Shown one piece after another: positions 8,223-16,834 of a stretch of 64,000 nucleotides of DNA. The stretch is taken from NCBI RefSeq assembly GCF_002694385.1, contig NZ_NZMB01000016.1, positions 9,275 to 73,274 of the forward strand. The letters are read 5' to 3'. The position numbers and the translations under genes are program-made. How positions within the stretch are numbered: position 1 is the first letter of the stretch; every line of letters starts with the position of its first letter. This DNA comes from Sneathiella sp. (GTDB lineage Bacteria; Pseudomonadota; Alphaproteobacteria; Sneathiellales; Sneathiellaceae). The notes beneath the pieces were generated by a model. It was not told the DNA's origin, did no database searches, and worked only from the letters and a program-made list of their open reading frames with translations.

Positions 8223-8247
8223 AGCCGATTTTTTTGCGAAATCGGCT
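8223..8247 (+). terminator. Hairpin after gor, possible terminator
   Basis: A perfect 9-bp stem (AGCCGATTT / AAATCGGCT) with a 7-base loop lies 27 bases after the gor stop. The following bases (TAAAAATC) are not a classic T-run, so it may be a weak terminator or a processing/stability element before the DAHP synthase leader. Confidence 0.4.
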
Positions 8248-8333
8248 TAAAAATCATTTGTTAATGTTTGCGAAACCCGCAAAAGACTGTAGATATAGTC
8301 ATAAGAGACAGTCGTAATTTAAGGAATAAAGAG

Positions 8334-9713
8334 ATGCCGAAATCCTGGACCCCCGATAGCTGGAGACAAAAACCCGTCCGCCAGCTGCCGACATATCCGG
8401 ACATTCAGGCCCTTGAGGCGGTTGAGACGGAACTGAAGTCCTTTCCGCCGCTGGTATTTGCAGGTGAGGCGAGAAGCCTTAAGAAAAAGCTGGCGGATGT
8501 GGCCGCAGGCCGCGCGTTTCTGCTGCAGGGCGGCGACTGCGCCGAGAGCTTCGCCGAATTTCACCCCAATACCATCCGCGACACCTTCAAGGTGCTGCTG
8601 CAGATGGCGGTGGTGCTGACCTATGGCGCCAACTGCCCGATTGTGAAGGTTGGCCGACTTGCCGGGCAATTCGCCAAGCCGCGCTCCAGCGATACCGAAA
8701 CGGTGAATGGCGTCGAACTGCCGAGCTACCGCGGCGATATCATCAACGGCTTCGAGTTTGACGAAGCCTCCCGCGTGCCCGATCCGCAGCGCATGCTGAA
8801 AGGTTATCTGCAGGCGGCGTCCACGCTCAACCTGCTGCGCGCCTTTGCGCAGGGCGGCTATGCGGATCTGCATCAGGTGCATAGCTGGAACATGGGCTTC
8901 GTCGCCAGCGGCCCGCAGGGCGAACGCTATCAGGAAATGGCCGACCGCATCCATGACGCGCTCGCCTTCATGGAGGCCTGCGGCGTGACATCAGTCAATA
9001 CGCCGGAAATGGGACGGACGGATTTCTATACTTCCCACGAAGCCTTGCTGCTGCCTTATGAGCAGAGCCTGACCCGCGTTGACAGCACATCAGGCGATTA
9101 CTACGACACCTCCGCCCATATGCTGTGGATCGGCGATCGCACCCGCGACCCCGATGAAGCGCATGTGGAGTTCCTGCGCGGTGTCGCCAATCCGATCGGC
9201 GTGAAGGCCGGACCAAGCCAGACGGCGGACGGGCTTCTGAAACTCATGGATACGCTGAACCCGAAGAATGAGGCGGGCCGCATGACTGTCATTTGCCGCT
9301 TCGGCGCGGATAATGTTGAAAAGCACCTGCCGCAGCTCATCCGCCGGATCGAACGGGAAGGGCGCACTGTTGTCTGGTCCTGCGATCCGATGCATGGCAA
9401 CACCATCAAATCCTCGACCGGTTACAAGACCCGGCCGGTGGACCGCATCCTGACCGAAGTCCGTCAGTTCTTCGATGTGCATCAGGCCGAAGGCACCTAT
9501 GCCGGTGGCGTGCATTTCGAAATGACCGGGCAGAATGTCACCGAATGTATCGGCGGCGCCTTCGAGGTGACGGAAGAGGGCCTCAGCGATCGCTATCATA
9601 CGGCCTGCGATCCGCGCCTCAATGCCGATCAGGCGCTGGAACTGGCGTTCCTGATTTCTGAAATGATCAAGCAGGAAAGGAGCAACGGGGCCGCCATCGC
9701 CGCTGCCTCGTAA
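8334..9713 (+). CDS. aroG: Class II 3-deoxy-7-phosphoheptulonate synthase
   Basis: Condenses phosphoenolpyruvate and erythrose-4-phosphate, the committed step into the shikimate pathway. It belongs to the class II (plant/AroA-II) family, recognised by [19 protein letters not shown] at the start and the motif [21 protein letters not shown] near residue 65. The segments [19 protein letters not shown] and [20 protein letters not shown] are also diagnostic. The track begins at 8268, but the ATG at 8334 has an AAGGAATAAAGAG ribosome-binding site and gives the normal 459 residues. The leader between the gor hairpin and this start is AT-rich. Feedback control cannot be read from the sequence. Confidence 0.93.
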   Translation: MPKSWTPDSWRQKPVRQLPTYPDIQALEAVETELKSFPPLVFAGEARSLKKKLADVAAGRAFLLQGGDCAESFAEFHPNTIRDTFKVLLQMAVVLTYGANCPIVKVGRLAGQFAKPRSSDTETVNGVELPSYRGDIINGFEFDEASRVPDPQRMLKGYLQAASTLNLLRAFAQGGYADLHQVHSWNMGFVASGPQGERYQEMADRIHDALAFMEACGVTSVNTPEMGRTDFYTSHEALLLPYEQSLTRVDSTSGDYYDTSAHMLWIGDRTRDPDEAHVEFLRGVANPIGVKAGPSQTADGLLKLMDTLNPKNEAGRMTVICRFGADNVEKHLPQLIRRIEREGRTVVWSCDPMHGNTIKSSTGYKTRPVDRILTEVRQFFDVHQAEGTYAGGVHFEMTGQNVTECIGGAFEVTEEGLSDRYHTACDPRLNADQALELAFLISEMIKQERSNGAAIAAAS

Positions 9714-9725
9714 CGCCCGACGGAT

Positions 9726-10886
9726 ATGAACAGCCAGAAGCCAGTTGACACGCGGGAGGCGGTGGATATGTCCATCGCCGACCATACGGACCAGTATTTC
9801 AACAAGACCAAGCGCGTCATCGGGCAGTTCGGCAATAAGACCGTGACCTATGCCGTGTTCATGCGCCGGCCGGTGATTTTCTGCCCGCGCATCATGTTCG
9901 ACTGGCTGAATGAAATCGCCGCGCTGCGCGGGGTGACATTCAATATCGAACCCTGCTTTGCCGAAGGCGACTGGGTTGGCGCCGGGGAACCGCTTGTCTA
10001 TATCACCGGCAGCTTCTTCGATCTGGTTGATCTGGAAACGCTGTATTTGCAAAAGCTGGGGGCGGCCTGCGTCGCTGCCTATAACGCCTATACCATGTGC
10101 AGCCATTTGCCGGGCACCAGCTTCCTCGCCATGGATGCGCGGCACTGTGCGGGCAGTGAGATGGCCGACATGATGGCCTATGCCGCCTCCGTCGGCAGCC
10201 GCGCGGCGCGGCGCGATCTTGGCGCAGTCGGCTTCATCGGCAACGCCAATAACGCCACGGCGCATTATTTCGACATCGACAAGGGGCTCGGCACCATGCC
10301 GCACGCCCTCATTGGCTATGCGGGCAGCACGGTGCGCGCCGCCGAAATGTTCCATGAAAGCTTCCCCGATGATCCGCTGACCGTCCTTGTCGATTATTAC
10401 GGCAAGGAAATCACCGATGCGCTGGCGGCCTGCGATCGTTTCCCTGACATGGCGGATGCGGGGATGCTGTCCGTGCGCCTTGATACCCACGGCGGACGCT
10501 TTATCGAGGGGCTGGACCCGGCCACCTCCTACGCGGTGCTGGAACGGCATATGCCGCGCGGCATCCGTCAATACCGGTCCGAGCAGGAGCTGAAATGGCT
10601 GGTCGGCACCGGTGTTTCCGCCGCCGCCATCTATTCCATGCGCGAAAAGCTGGACGAGGCCGGATACCGCAAGGTGAAGATCGTCGCCTCCTCAGGTTTC
10701 TCGCCGGAGAAATGCCGCATCATGGGCAATATGAAGGCCCCCATCGACGTGGTCGGCACCGGCAGCTTCCTGCCGGAAATCTGGCAGGAAACCTATGCGA
10801 CGGCAGATATCATCTCCTATGATGGCGCTCCGACAGTCAAGGTCGGCCGCGAATTCCTGCTGCGCAAGAGCAGCGGCGTCGCCTGA
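9726..10886 (+). CDS. Nicotinate phosphoribosyltransferase-family protein
   Basis: A 386-residue member of the nicotinate/quinolinate phosphoribosyltransferase family, which makes nicotinate mononucleotide for NAD salvage. Family marks include the opening SIADHTDQYFNKTKRVI, the FRRP-like strand, ARHCAGSEMADMMAYAAS, GNANNATAHYFDIDKGLGTMPHA, the phosphate-loop region near IVASSGFSPEKC, and DVVGTGSFLP. A role in NAD salvage is supported by nadE, which lies two genes downstream. It begins 12 bases after the DAHP synthase stop, so the two are probably co-transcribed. The subgroup is somewhat unlike E. coli PncB, so I leave the symbol empty. Confidence 0.88.
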   Translation: MNSQKPVDTREAVDMSIADHTDQYFNKTKRVIGQFGNKTVTYAVFMRRPVIFCPRIMFDWLNEIAALRGVTFNIEPCFAEGDWVGAGEPLVYITGSFFDLVDLETLYLQKLGAACVAAYNAYTMCSHLPGTSFLAMDARHCAGSEMADMMAYAASVGSRAARRDLGAVGFIGNANNATAHYFDIDKGLGTMPHALIGYAGSTVRAAEMFHESFPDDPLTVLVDYYGKEITDALAACDRFPDMADAGMLSVRLDTHGGRFIEGLDPATSYAVLERHMPRGIRQYRSEQELKWLVGTGVSAAAIYSMREKLDEAGYRKVKIVASSGFSPEKCRIMGNMKAPIDVVGTGSFLPEIWQETYATADIISYDGAPTVKVGREFLLRKSSGVA

Positions 10887-10977
10887 AGAAAACCGCAAAG
10901 ACGGTTTAAAATCGCGGCAATCCCCGTTAATAATGAAGGACGACTGACGGGGATCGCCTGTTGCGGAAAGGACGACC

Positions 10978-12312
10978 ATGTACACGGCCATAAAAAACTC
11001 CTGGGCGTTGCTGCTCGGGCTCGGCTTCCTGATGCTGGGCAATGGCCTGCAGGGCAGCCTTGTGGGGATCCGCGCCTCCCTGGAAGGTTTTCCGACCGCT
11101 GTCACCGGCCTTGTCATGTCCGGATATTACGCGGGCTTTCTGGTCGGCTCCCTGATTACGCCGAAAATTCTCGCCAATGTCGGCCATGTGCGGGTGTTCG
11201 CCGCGCTTGCCTCGCTCGCCTCTTCGGCGGCGCTGCTTTATGCGGTGTTTGTTGATCCTTTCGTCTGGGGCGTCATGCGGTTGCTGACCGGCTTCTCCTT
11301 CGCCGGTCTCTATATTGTCTGCGAAAGCTGGCTCAATGACGCGGCAACGAATGAGACGCGCGGCCAGCTTCTTTCCGTCTATATGATCATCATGATGGGC
11401 GGCATGGCCGTCGGACAGCTCTTCCTCAATATGGCCGACCCGGCGGGATATACGCTGTTTATCTTTATCTCGGTGCTGGTCTCCATTGCTCTTATTCCCA
11501 TGGCGCTGACGGCCAGTTCCGCGCCTAATTTTCAATCCAGCACCCGCCTCAAGCTGAAGGAGCTCTATAACATCTCGCCGCTTGGCGTGATCGGCATGTT
11601 TGCGCAGGGCATCACGGGCGGCGCCTTTTACGGCATGGCGGCGGTCTATGGCGGTAATATCGGCCTTTCCGTGGCGCAGATTTCCATCTTTATCAGCGTC
11701 ATGATCCTGGGTGGGGTGCTGCTGCAATGGCCCATCGGGCGGCTGTCGGACCGTTTTGACCGGCGTATGGTGCTGATGATCACGACAATGCTGAGCGGCT
11801 TCGCCGCGCTGCTCGCCCTCTATGGTGGGGAGACGCAGAATTTTGTCCTGTTTCTCGCAGCGGCGGCGCTGTTCGGCGGCTTTTCCGTGCCGCTTTATTC
11901 CCTCTGCATCGCCCATACGAATGACCATCTCGACAGCTCGAAAATGGTGGCGGCGTCGAGCGGCCTGATCATGATGAACGGGGTCGGCGCCATCTTCGGC
12001 CCGATCATTGTCGGTCCGATGATGGGCATTCTCGGCAGCGCCTTCTTCTTCGGCTGGATCGCCTTTGGCCATATCGCCATCGGGCTGTTCGCCATCTACC
12101 GTATGAGCCGCGCGCCAAGTTCCCCCGCCGATACCCAGAGCGCCTTCGTCGCCATGCCGGTGCGCAACGCCAGCATGGTCGCCGTCCTGCATCCGGAGAT
12201 CGAGGAATGGGCGGAAGAGGCGGAAGAAGAAGCCCAAAACCAAGGGGAAACAGAGGATGAAATCCCAGAAATTCTCGATGATGGGCCGGCGCTTGGCGAC
12301 AGCAATCCCTAA
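10978..12312 (+). CDS. MFS transporter (YcaD/UMF1-like)
   Basis: A 444-residue inner-membrane permease of the major facilitator superfamily with about twelve hydrophobic helices. The loop motif GRLSDRFDRRMVL between helices 8 and 9 is the classic MFS signature, and LTGFSFAGLYIVCESWLND resembles the YcaD branch. The final 40 or so residues form a strongly acidic cytoplasmic tail (EEWAEEAEEEAQNQGETEDE), unusual for the family. It starts after a GGAAAGGA ribosome-binding site. A leader inverted repeat (ATCCCCGT / ACGGGGAT, 10920-10954) precedes it. The substrate is unknown; its position between two NAD-metabolism genes is suggestive only. Confidence 0.85.
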   Translation: MYTAIKNSWALLLGLGFLMLGNGLQGSLVGIRASLEGFPTAVTGLVMSGYYAGFLVGSLITPKILANVGHVRVFAALASLASSAALLYAVFVDPFVWGVMRLLTGFSFAGLYIVCESWLNDAATNETRGQLLSVYMIIMMGGMAVGQLFLNMADPAGYTLFIFISVLVSIALIPMALTASSAPNFQSSTRLKLKELYNISPLGVIGMFAQGITGGAFYGMAAVYGGNIGLSVAQISIFISVMILGGVLLQWPIGRLSDRFDRRMVLMITTMLSGFAALLALYGGETQNFVLFLAAAALFGGFSVPLYSLCIAHTNDHLDSSKMVAASSGLIMMNGVGAIFGPIIVGPMMGILGSAFFFGWIAFGHIAIGLFAIYRMSRAPSSPADTQSAFVAMPVRNASMVAVLHPEIEEWAEEAEEEAQNQGETEDEIPEILDDGPALGDSNP

Positions 12313-12395
12313 TGGCCCGGTAAATCGTGCATTTTTCCCGTGAAATGATGCGGCAGATGCTTGCTGCCGGGCGCAAGGCGGGGTAGATATCCTTC

Positions 12396-14060
12396 ATGAC
12401 TGATCATTTGAAAATCGCGCTGGCGCAGGCCAACCCGACCCTTGGCAATATCGCCGGGAATGTGGCGCTCGCCCGCAGCTTTCGCGAGGAGGCGGAAGCC
12501 CTCGGCGCGGATATCATCGTCTATCCGGAACTGTTTCTGACCGGCTACCCGCCGGAGGATCTGGTCATGAAAGGCGCCTTTCAGCGGTCCGTTGCGCGCG
12601 CCATTGACGAACTTGCCGAGCTGACGCTGGACGGAGGCCCGGCCATGCTGATGACGGCCCCGGTGGTGGAGGCGGGCAAGCTTTATAACGCCGCATTGCT
12701 GCTAGAGGCGGGCAAGATCACCGCGACCCGCTACAAGGCAAAGCTGCCCAATTACGGCGTGTTCGATGAAATCCGGGTTTTTGAGCCGGGTCCGCTGCCG
12801 GGGCCGATGGCCTTTCGCGGTGTGCGCCTTGGCGTCATGATCTGCGAGGATATGTGGTTTCCGGACGTTGCCGAATGCCTGATGGAGACGGGGGCGGAAA
12901 TGCTGATCGTGCCGAACGGCAGCCCCTATGATCATATGAAATCCGATATCCGTCTCAACCATGCGGTGCAGCGGGTGACGGAAACGGGACTGCCGCTCAT
13001 CTATCTCAACCAGATCGGCGGTCAGGACGAGCTGGTGTTTGATGGCGCGTCTTTCGTAATGAATGCCGACCGGTCGCTGAAAGTACAGATGGCAAGCTGG
13101 AAGGAAAGCCTCATCGTCACCGACTGGCGGCGTCAGGCAGACGGCGGCTGGGCCTGCGAGACAGAGGAAATTGTTGATCCCGGCAACGCAATGGCGCGCA
13201 TCTATCACGCCATGGTGCTGGGGCTGAAGGATTATGTGGAGAAGAACCGCTTTCCGGGCGTTGTCCTCGGCCTGTCGGGGGGTATCGACAGCGCACTGAG
13301 CGCCGCCGTCGCGGTCGATGCGCTCGGCGCGGATCGGGTGCATTGCGTCATGATGCCGTCGAAATATACCTCAACCGAGAGCCTGGATGACGCGGCGGAA
13401 TGCGCCAGACTGCTCGGCACACGGCTCGACACAATTTCCATTGTCCCCGGCGTTGATGCGTTCGAGACGATGCTGAAAGACGCCTTCGCGGGGCAGGAGC
13501 CGGATATCACGGAAGAAAATATCCAGTCGCGCCTGCGCGGCGTGACGCTGATGGCGCTGTCCAACAAATTCGGCAAGATGGTGCTGACCACCGGTAACAA
13601 ATCGGAAATGTCGGTTGGCTATGCAACGCTTTACGGCGATATGTGCGGCGGATATTCGGTGCTGAAAGATGTTTACAAGACAACTTGTTTTAAACTGTCT
13701 GAGTGGCGCAACAAGAATCACAGCCCGTTGTTCAAGGGACCGGACGGACCCGTGATGCCGGAGAATGTCATCGTCAAGCCGCCGACGGCGGAACTGCGCG
13801 ATAACCAGAAGGATGAGGACAGCCTGCCGCCCTATGACATTCTGGACGGCATCCTCCGCGGTCTGGTGGAGGAGGAGAAATCCGTCAGCGAACTGATTGC
13901 GGAAGGGTATGATCCGGCAACGGTCAGCCGCGTGCAGAACCTTCTTTATATCGCCGAGTACAAGCGTCGTCAGGCGCCGCCCGGCGTCAAGATATCGACC
14001 CGCAGCTTCGGCCGCGACCGGCGCTATCCCATCACCAACGGCTTCCGGGACAAAAGATGA
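12396..14060 (+). CDS. nadE: Glutamine-dependent NAD+ synthetase
   Basis: Amidates nicotinate adenine dinucleotide to NAD+, using glutamine as ammonia donor. The N-terminal nitrilase-type glutaminase domain (about residues 5-265) shows the catalytic triad: Glu in YPELFLTGYPPEDL, Lys in YKAKLPNYGVFDE and Cys in VMICEDMW. The C-terminal synthetase domain has the ATP pyrophosphatase loop LGLSGGIDSALSAAVA, then TTGNKSEMSVGYATLYGD and a long tail ending KISTRSFGRDRRYPITNGF. The 554-residue length is normal for the two-domain form. The stop overlaps the start of gltX (ATGA), indicating translational coupling. Confidence 0.96.
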   Translation: MTDHLKIALAQANPTLGNIAGNVALARSFREEAEALGADIIVYPELFLTGYPPEDLVMKGAFQRSVARAIDELAELTLDGGPAMLMTAPVVEAGKLYNAALLLEAGKITATRYKAKLPNYGVFDEIRVFEPGPLPGPMAFRGVRLGVMICEDMWFPDVAECLMETGAEMLIVPNGSPYDHMKSDIRLNHAVQRVTETGLPLIYLNQIGGQDELVFDGASFVMNADRSLKVQMASWKESLIVTDWRRQADGGWACETEEIVDPGNAMARIYHAMVLGLKDYVEKNRFPGVVLGLSGGIDSALSAAVAVDALGADRVHCVMMPSKYTSTESLDDAAECARLLGTRLDTISIVPGVDAFETMLKDAFAGQEPDITEENIQSRLRGVTLMALSNKFGKMVLTTGNKSEMSVGYATLYGDMCGGYSVLKDVYKTTCFKLSEWRNKNHSPLFKGPDGPVMPENVIVKPPTAELRDNQKDEDSLPPYDILDGILRGLVEEEKSVSELIAEGYDPATVSRVQNLLYIAEYKRRQAPPGVKISTRSFGRDRRYPITNGFRDKR

Positions 14061-15388
14061 CGACAAAATTCCGCTTTGCCCCGAGCCCGACCGGATATCT
14101 GCATGTCGGCAATGCCCGCCTCGCGCTGATCAACTGGCTGATGGCGAAAAAATCGGGCGGGGAGATGATCCTGCGCCTTGATGATACGGATACGGAACGC
14201 TCCACCGCTGAATATGCCTCGGCGATCGAGGAGGATTTGCGCTGGCTCGGCCTTATCTGGTCGGAGCTGAAACGCCAGTCGGACAGGAGTGCGGCCTATG
14301 AAGCGGCTTTTCAGACGCTAAAAGAGGCGGGGCGACTCTATCCCTGCTACGAGACGGCGGAGGAGCTGGAATACTGCCGCAAGCGTCAGCTCGCCCGCAA
14401 GCAGCCGCCCATCTATGACCGCGCCGCGCTCAAACTGACCGAGGCGGAGAAAGCGGCGTTTGAAGTCGAGGGACGCAAGCCTCACTGGCGCTTCCTGCTC
14501 GATCAAAGTCCCATCCGCTGGGAGGATCTCGTGCGCGGTCCCGTCGAGGTGGATGGCGCCAGCATGTCGGACCCGGTTCTCATTCGTTCCGACGGGCGGC
14601 CGCTCTACCATCTGCCGTCCGTTATTGATGATATCGACTTTGGCATCACCCATGTCATCCGCGGGGAGGATCATGTCAGCAATACCGCGCTGCATATCCA
14701 GATTTTCGCGGCGATGGGGGCAAGCGTGCCCGCCTTTGGTCATATCCCGCTTCTGACCGGGCCGGACGGCGGACCACTTTCCAAGCGGGAGGGCAGCGCA
14801 AGCCTGCGCGAAATGCGGGAAAATGGTATCGAGGCGATGGCGCTGGTGAGCCTGCTGGCCCGGCTTGGCACGTCCGATAATGTGGAGATTTGCCATACTC
14901 TGGAGGAGATCACCGCCGGGTTCGATATCAGCCACTTCAGCCGTGCGGCGGCGAAGTTCGATCCCAATGAGCTGGCCAATCTCAACGCCAAGCTGCTGCA
15001 TGGCCTTGACTGGGCAGAGGTGAAGGATCGCCTCGACCTGCCGGGCGCGGGGGAGGATTTCTGGCTCGCCGTGCGCGGCAACCTCACAACGCTGGCCGAT
15101 GCCAAAAGCTGGTGGCAGGTGGTGACGGGGCCCATCGAGCCGGTGATCGAGGATGCCGATTTCCTTAAAACTGCGGCGACGCTACTGCCCGAGGGGGACA
15201 TCACAGCGGAAAGCTGGAAAATCTGGACGGCCGCGGTGAAGGAGAAAACCGGCGCGAAAGGCAAATTGCTGTTCCTGCCGCTTCGCCTCGCGCTCACCGG
15301 ACAGCCGCACGGACCGGAGATGAACAATCTGTTGCCCCTGATCGGACGGGACCATATACTCGCGCGCCTGAATGGAAAGACCGCGTAA
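14057..15388 (+). CDS. gltX: Glutamate-tRNA ligase (short form)
   Basis: Charges tRNA with glutamate. The class I HIGH motif appears as PSPTGYLHVGNARLALINWL, and the KMSKS equivalent as PLSKREGSASLREM. The glutamate-binding region DDTDTERSTAEYASAIEEDL is typical. At 443 residues it is shorter than standard GluRS (about 470-500), mainly in the C-terminal anticodon-binding part. The REGSASL loop resembles the second GluRS copy found in many alphaproteobacteria, some of which mischarge tRNA-Gln for later amidation. Whether a second gltX and gatCAB exist cannot be seen here. It overlaps nadE by four bases and is followed at 16 bases by cysS. Confidence 0.93.
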   Translation: MTTKFRFAPSPTGYLHVGNARLALINWLMAKKSGGEMILRLDDTDTERSTAEYASAIEEDLRWLGLIWSELKRQSDRSAAYEAAFQTLKEAGRLYPCYETAEELEYCRKRQLARKQPPIYDRAALKLTEAEKAAFEVEGRKPHWRFLLDQSPIRWEDLVRGPVEVDGASMSDPVLIRSDGRPLYHLPSVIDDIDFGITHVIRGEDHVSNTALHIQIFAAMGASVPAFGHIPLLTGPDGGPLSKREGSASLREMRENGIEAMALVSLLARLGTSDNVEICHTLEEITAGFDISHFSRAAAKFDPNELANLNAKLLHGLDWAEVKDRLDLPGAGEDFWLAVRGNLTTLADAKSWWQVVTGPIEPVIEDADFLKTAATLLPEGDITAESWKIWTAAVKEKTGAKGKLLFLPLRLALTGQPHGPEMNNLLPLIGRDHILARLNGKTA

Positions 15389-15403
15389 GTCCCGGAGAGC
15401 ATC

Positions 15404-16834
15404 GTGACGCTTTATCTTTACAATACCGCCCATCGGAAAAAGGAAGAATTCGTGCCCATGGTTCCGGGCAAGGTCGGGATGTATGTCTGCGGGCCGACCG
15501 TTTATGACTTTGCCCATATTGGCAATGCGCGGCCGGTAGTGGTGTTCGATGTGCTGGCCCGGCTGCTGCGCCATCTTGGCTATGATCTCACCTATGTGCG
15601 CAACATCACCGATGTGGAAGACAAGATTATCGAGGCGGCGGCAAGGAACGGGGAGAGCATCGAGGCGCTGACCACCCGCACGACCGAGGCCTATCATGAG
15701 GATATGGCGGCGCTGAACGCCCTGCCGCCGGATCTGGAGCCGCGCGCGACACAGCATATCGACGGCATGATCAGGATGATCGCCAAGCTGATCGAGAAGG
15801 GCCACGCCTATGAGGCAGAGGGCCATGTGCTGTTCGATGTCACCAGCATGGCCGACTATGGCAAACTGTCGGGCCGCAATCGTGAAGAGATGATTGAAGG
15901 CGCGCGGGTGGAAGTCGCGCCGTATAAAAAAGACCCGGCGGATTTCGTTCTCTGGAAGCCTTCTACCTCCGACATGCCGGGATGGGACAGCCCGTTCGGG
16001 CGCGGACGACCGGGCTGGCATATTGAATGCTCGGTCATGAGCGAGGCGACGCTCGGTGTTACGTTTGATATCCATGGCGGCGGGCGCGATTTGATCTTCC
16101 CGCATCATGAGAATGAAGTCGCGCAAAGCTGCTGCGCCCATGACGGTGCGCCCTTCGCCCGCTACTGGGTGCATAACGGATTTCTGATGGTGAATGGCAA
16201 GAAAATGTCCAAATCTCTCGGTAATTTCCGCACCGTGCAGGATGTGCTTATGGATGCTACAGGAGAAGCGGTCCGCCTATGTATGCTGAAGACTCATTAT
16301 CGAAAGCCTTTGAATTGGACCGACTATGGGCTAGATCAAGCTAGTACTGAAATAAGTAAGCTCTATGTCATTCTCAAAGACTTTGATCAAGTTGATAAGG
16401 GACCACTTAAACCAAACCCCGATGTTGTCAGGGCACTATGTAATGATCTCGATACACATGCCGCTTTTCTCAAGATACAGGATTTAGGAAAACAGTTACG
16501 GCATGAAACGAATAAAGCTGAGCAATCTCGAATAAAAGGACAACTAATTGCTAGTGGTCAGCTTATGGGACTATTGGAACAAACATGGCAAGATTACTTT
16601 CAAAAACGCGATACATTGAGACTTTATGAGAATGCTTGGGAGGTACGTATTAGCGATGAAGAGTTCACGATCAAACCAATTCCTGAACCATCAATCCAAA
16701 ATTTGATTGAACAACGTAATAAAGCGAAAGCCGAAAAGAATTATCCTAAGGCGGATGAAATCCGCGATCAACTGAAGTCGCACGGTATTTTGCTAGAAGA
16801 CGGACCGGGCGGCACCACATGGAAGAGAGCATAA
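15404..16834 (+). CDS. cysS: Cysteine-tRNA ligase
   Basis: Charges tRNA-Cys. The opening strand carries YVCGPTVYDFAHIGNARPVV with the zinc cysteine and HIGN motif. The zinc-site region is WHIECSVMSEATLG with FPHHENEVAQS. The KMSKS motif is exact (GKKMSKSLGNFRTV). The tail ends KAEKNYPKADEIRDQLKSHGILLEDGPGGTTWKRA, as in the family. The start is GTG, 16 bases after gltX. The gene is a composition mosaic: from about 16240 the third positions turn AT-rich until about 16800 (16501-16560 counts 23 G+C in 60), while both ends are GC-rich. The protein is full length, so it is probably functional. The stop overlaps the cimA start (TAATG). Confidence 0.95.
   Translation: MTLYLYNTAHRKKEEFVPMVPGKVGMYVCGPTVYDFAHIGNARPVVVFDVLARLLRHLGYDLTYVRNITDVEDKIIEAAARNGESIEALTTRTTEAYHEDMAALNALPPDLEPRATQHIDGMIRMIAKLIEKGHAYEAEGHVLFDVTSMADYGKLSGRNREEMIEGARVEVAPYKKDPADFVLWKPSTSDMPGWDSPFGRGRPGWHIECSVMSEATLGVTFDIHGGGRDLIFPHHENEVAQSCCAHDGAPFARYWVHNGFLMVNGKKMSKSLGNFRTVQDVLMDATGEAVRLCMLKTHYRKPLNWTDYGLDQASTEISKLYVILKDFDQVDKGPLKPNPDVVRALCNDLDTHAAFLKIQDLGKQLRHETNKAEQSRIKGQLIASGQLMGLLEQTWQDYFQKRDTLRLYENAWEVRISDEEFTIKPIPEPSIQNLIEQRNKAKAEKNYPKADEIRDQLKSHGILLEDGPGGTTWKRA
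16240..16800 (+). other. AT-rich segment within the 3' part of cysS (probable recombinant tract)
   Basis: About 560 bases of cysS, from just after KMSKS to just before the conserved C-terminus, have much lower GC content and different codon choice than the first 840 bases or the adjoining cimA. The reading frame is kept. This looks like replacement of the DALR/anticodon-binding half by DNA from an AT-rich relative, bounded by conserved sequence on each side. The edges are estimated by eye. Confidence 0.65.

Noticed and set aside
9090-10571. 493-residue minus-strand ORF across the DAHP synthase and phosphoribosyltransferase genes
   Set aside because: It spans two well-supported genes on the plus strand and resembles neither strand's known families.
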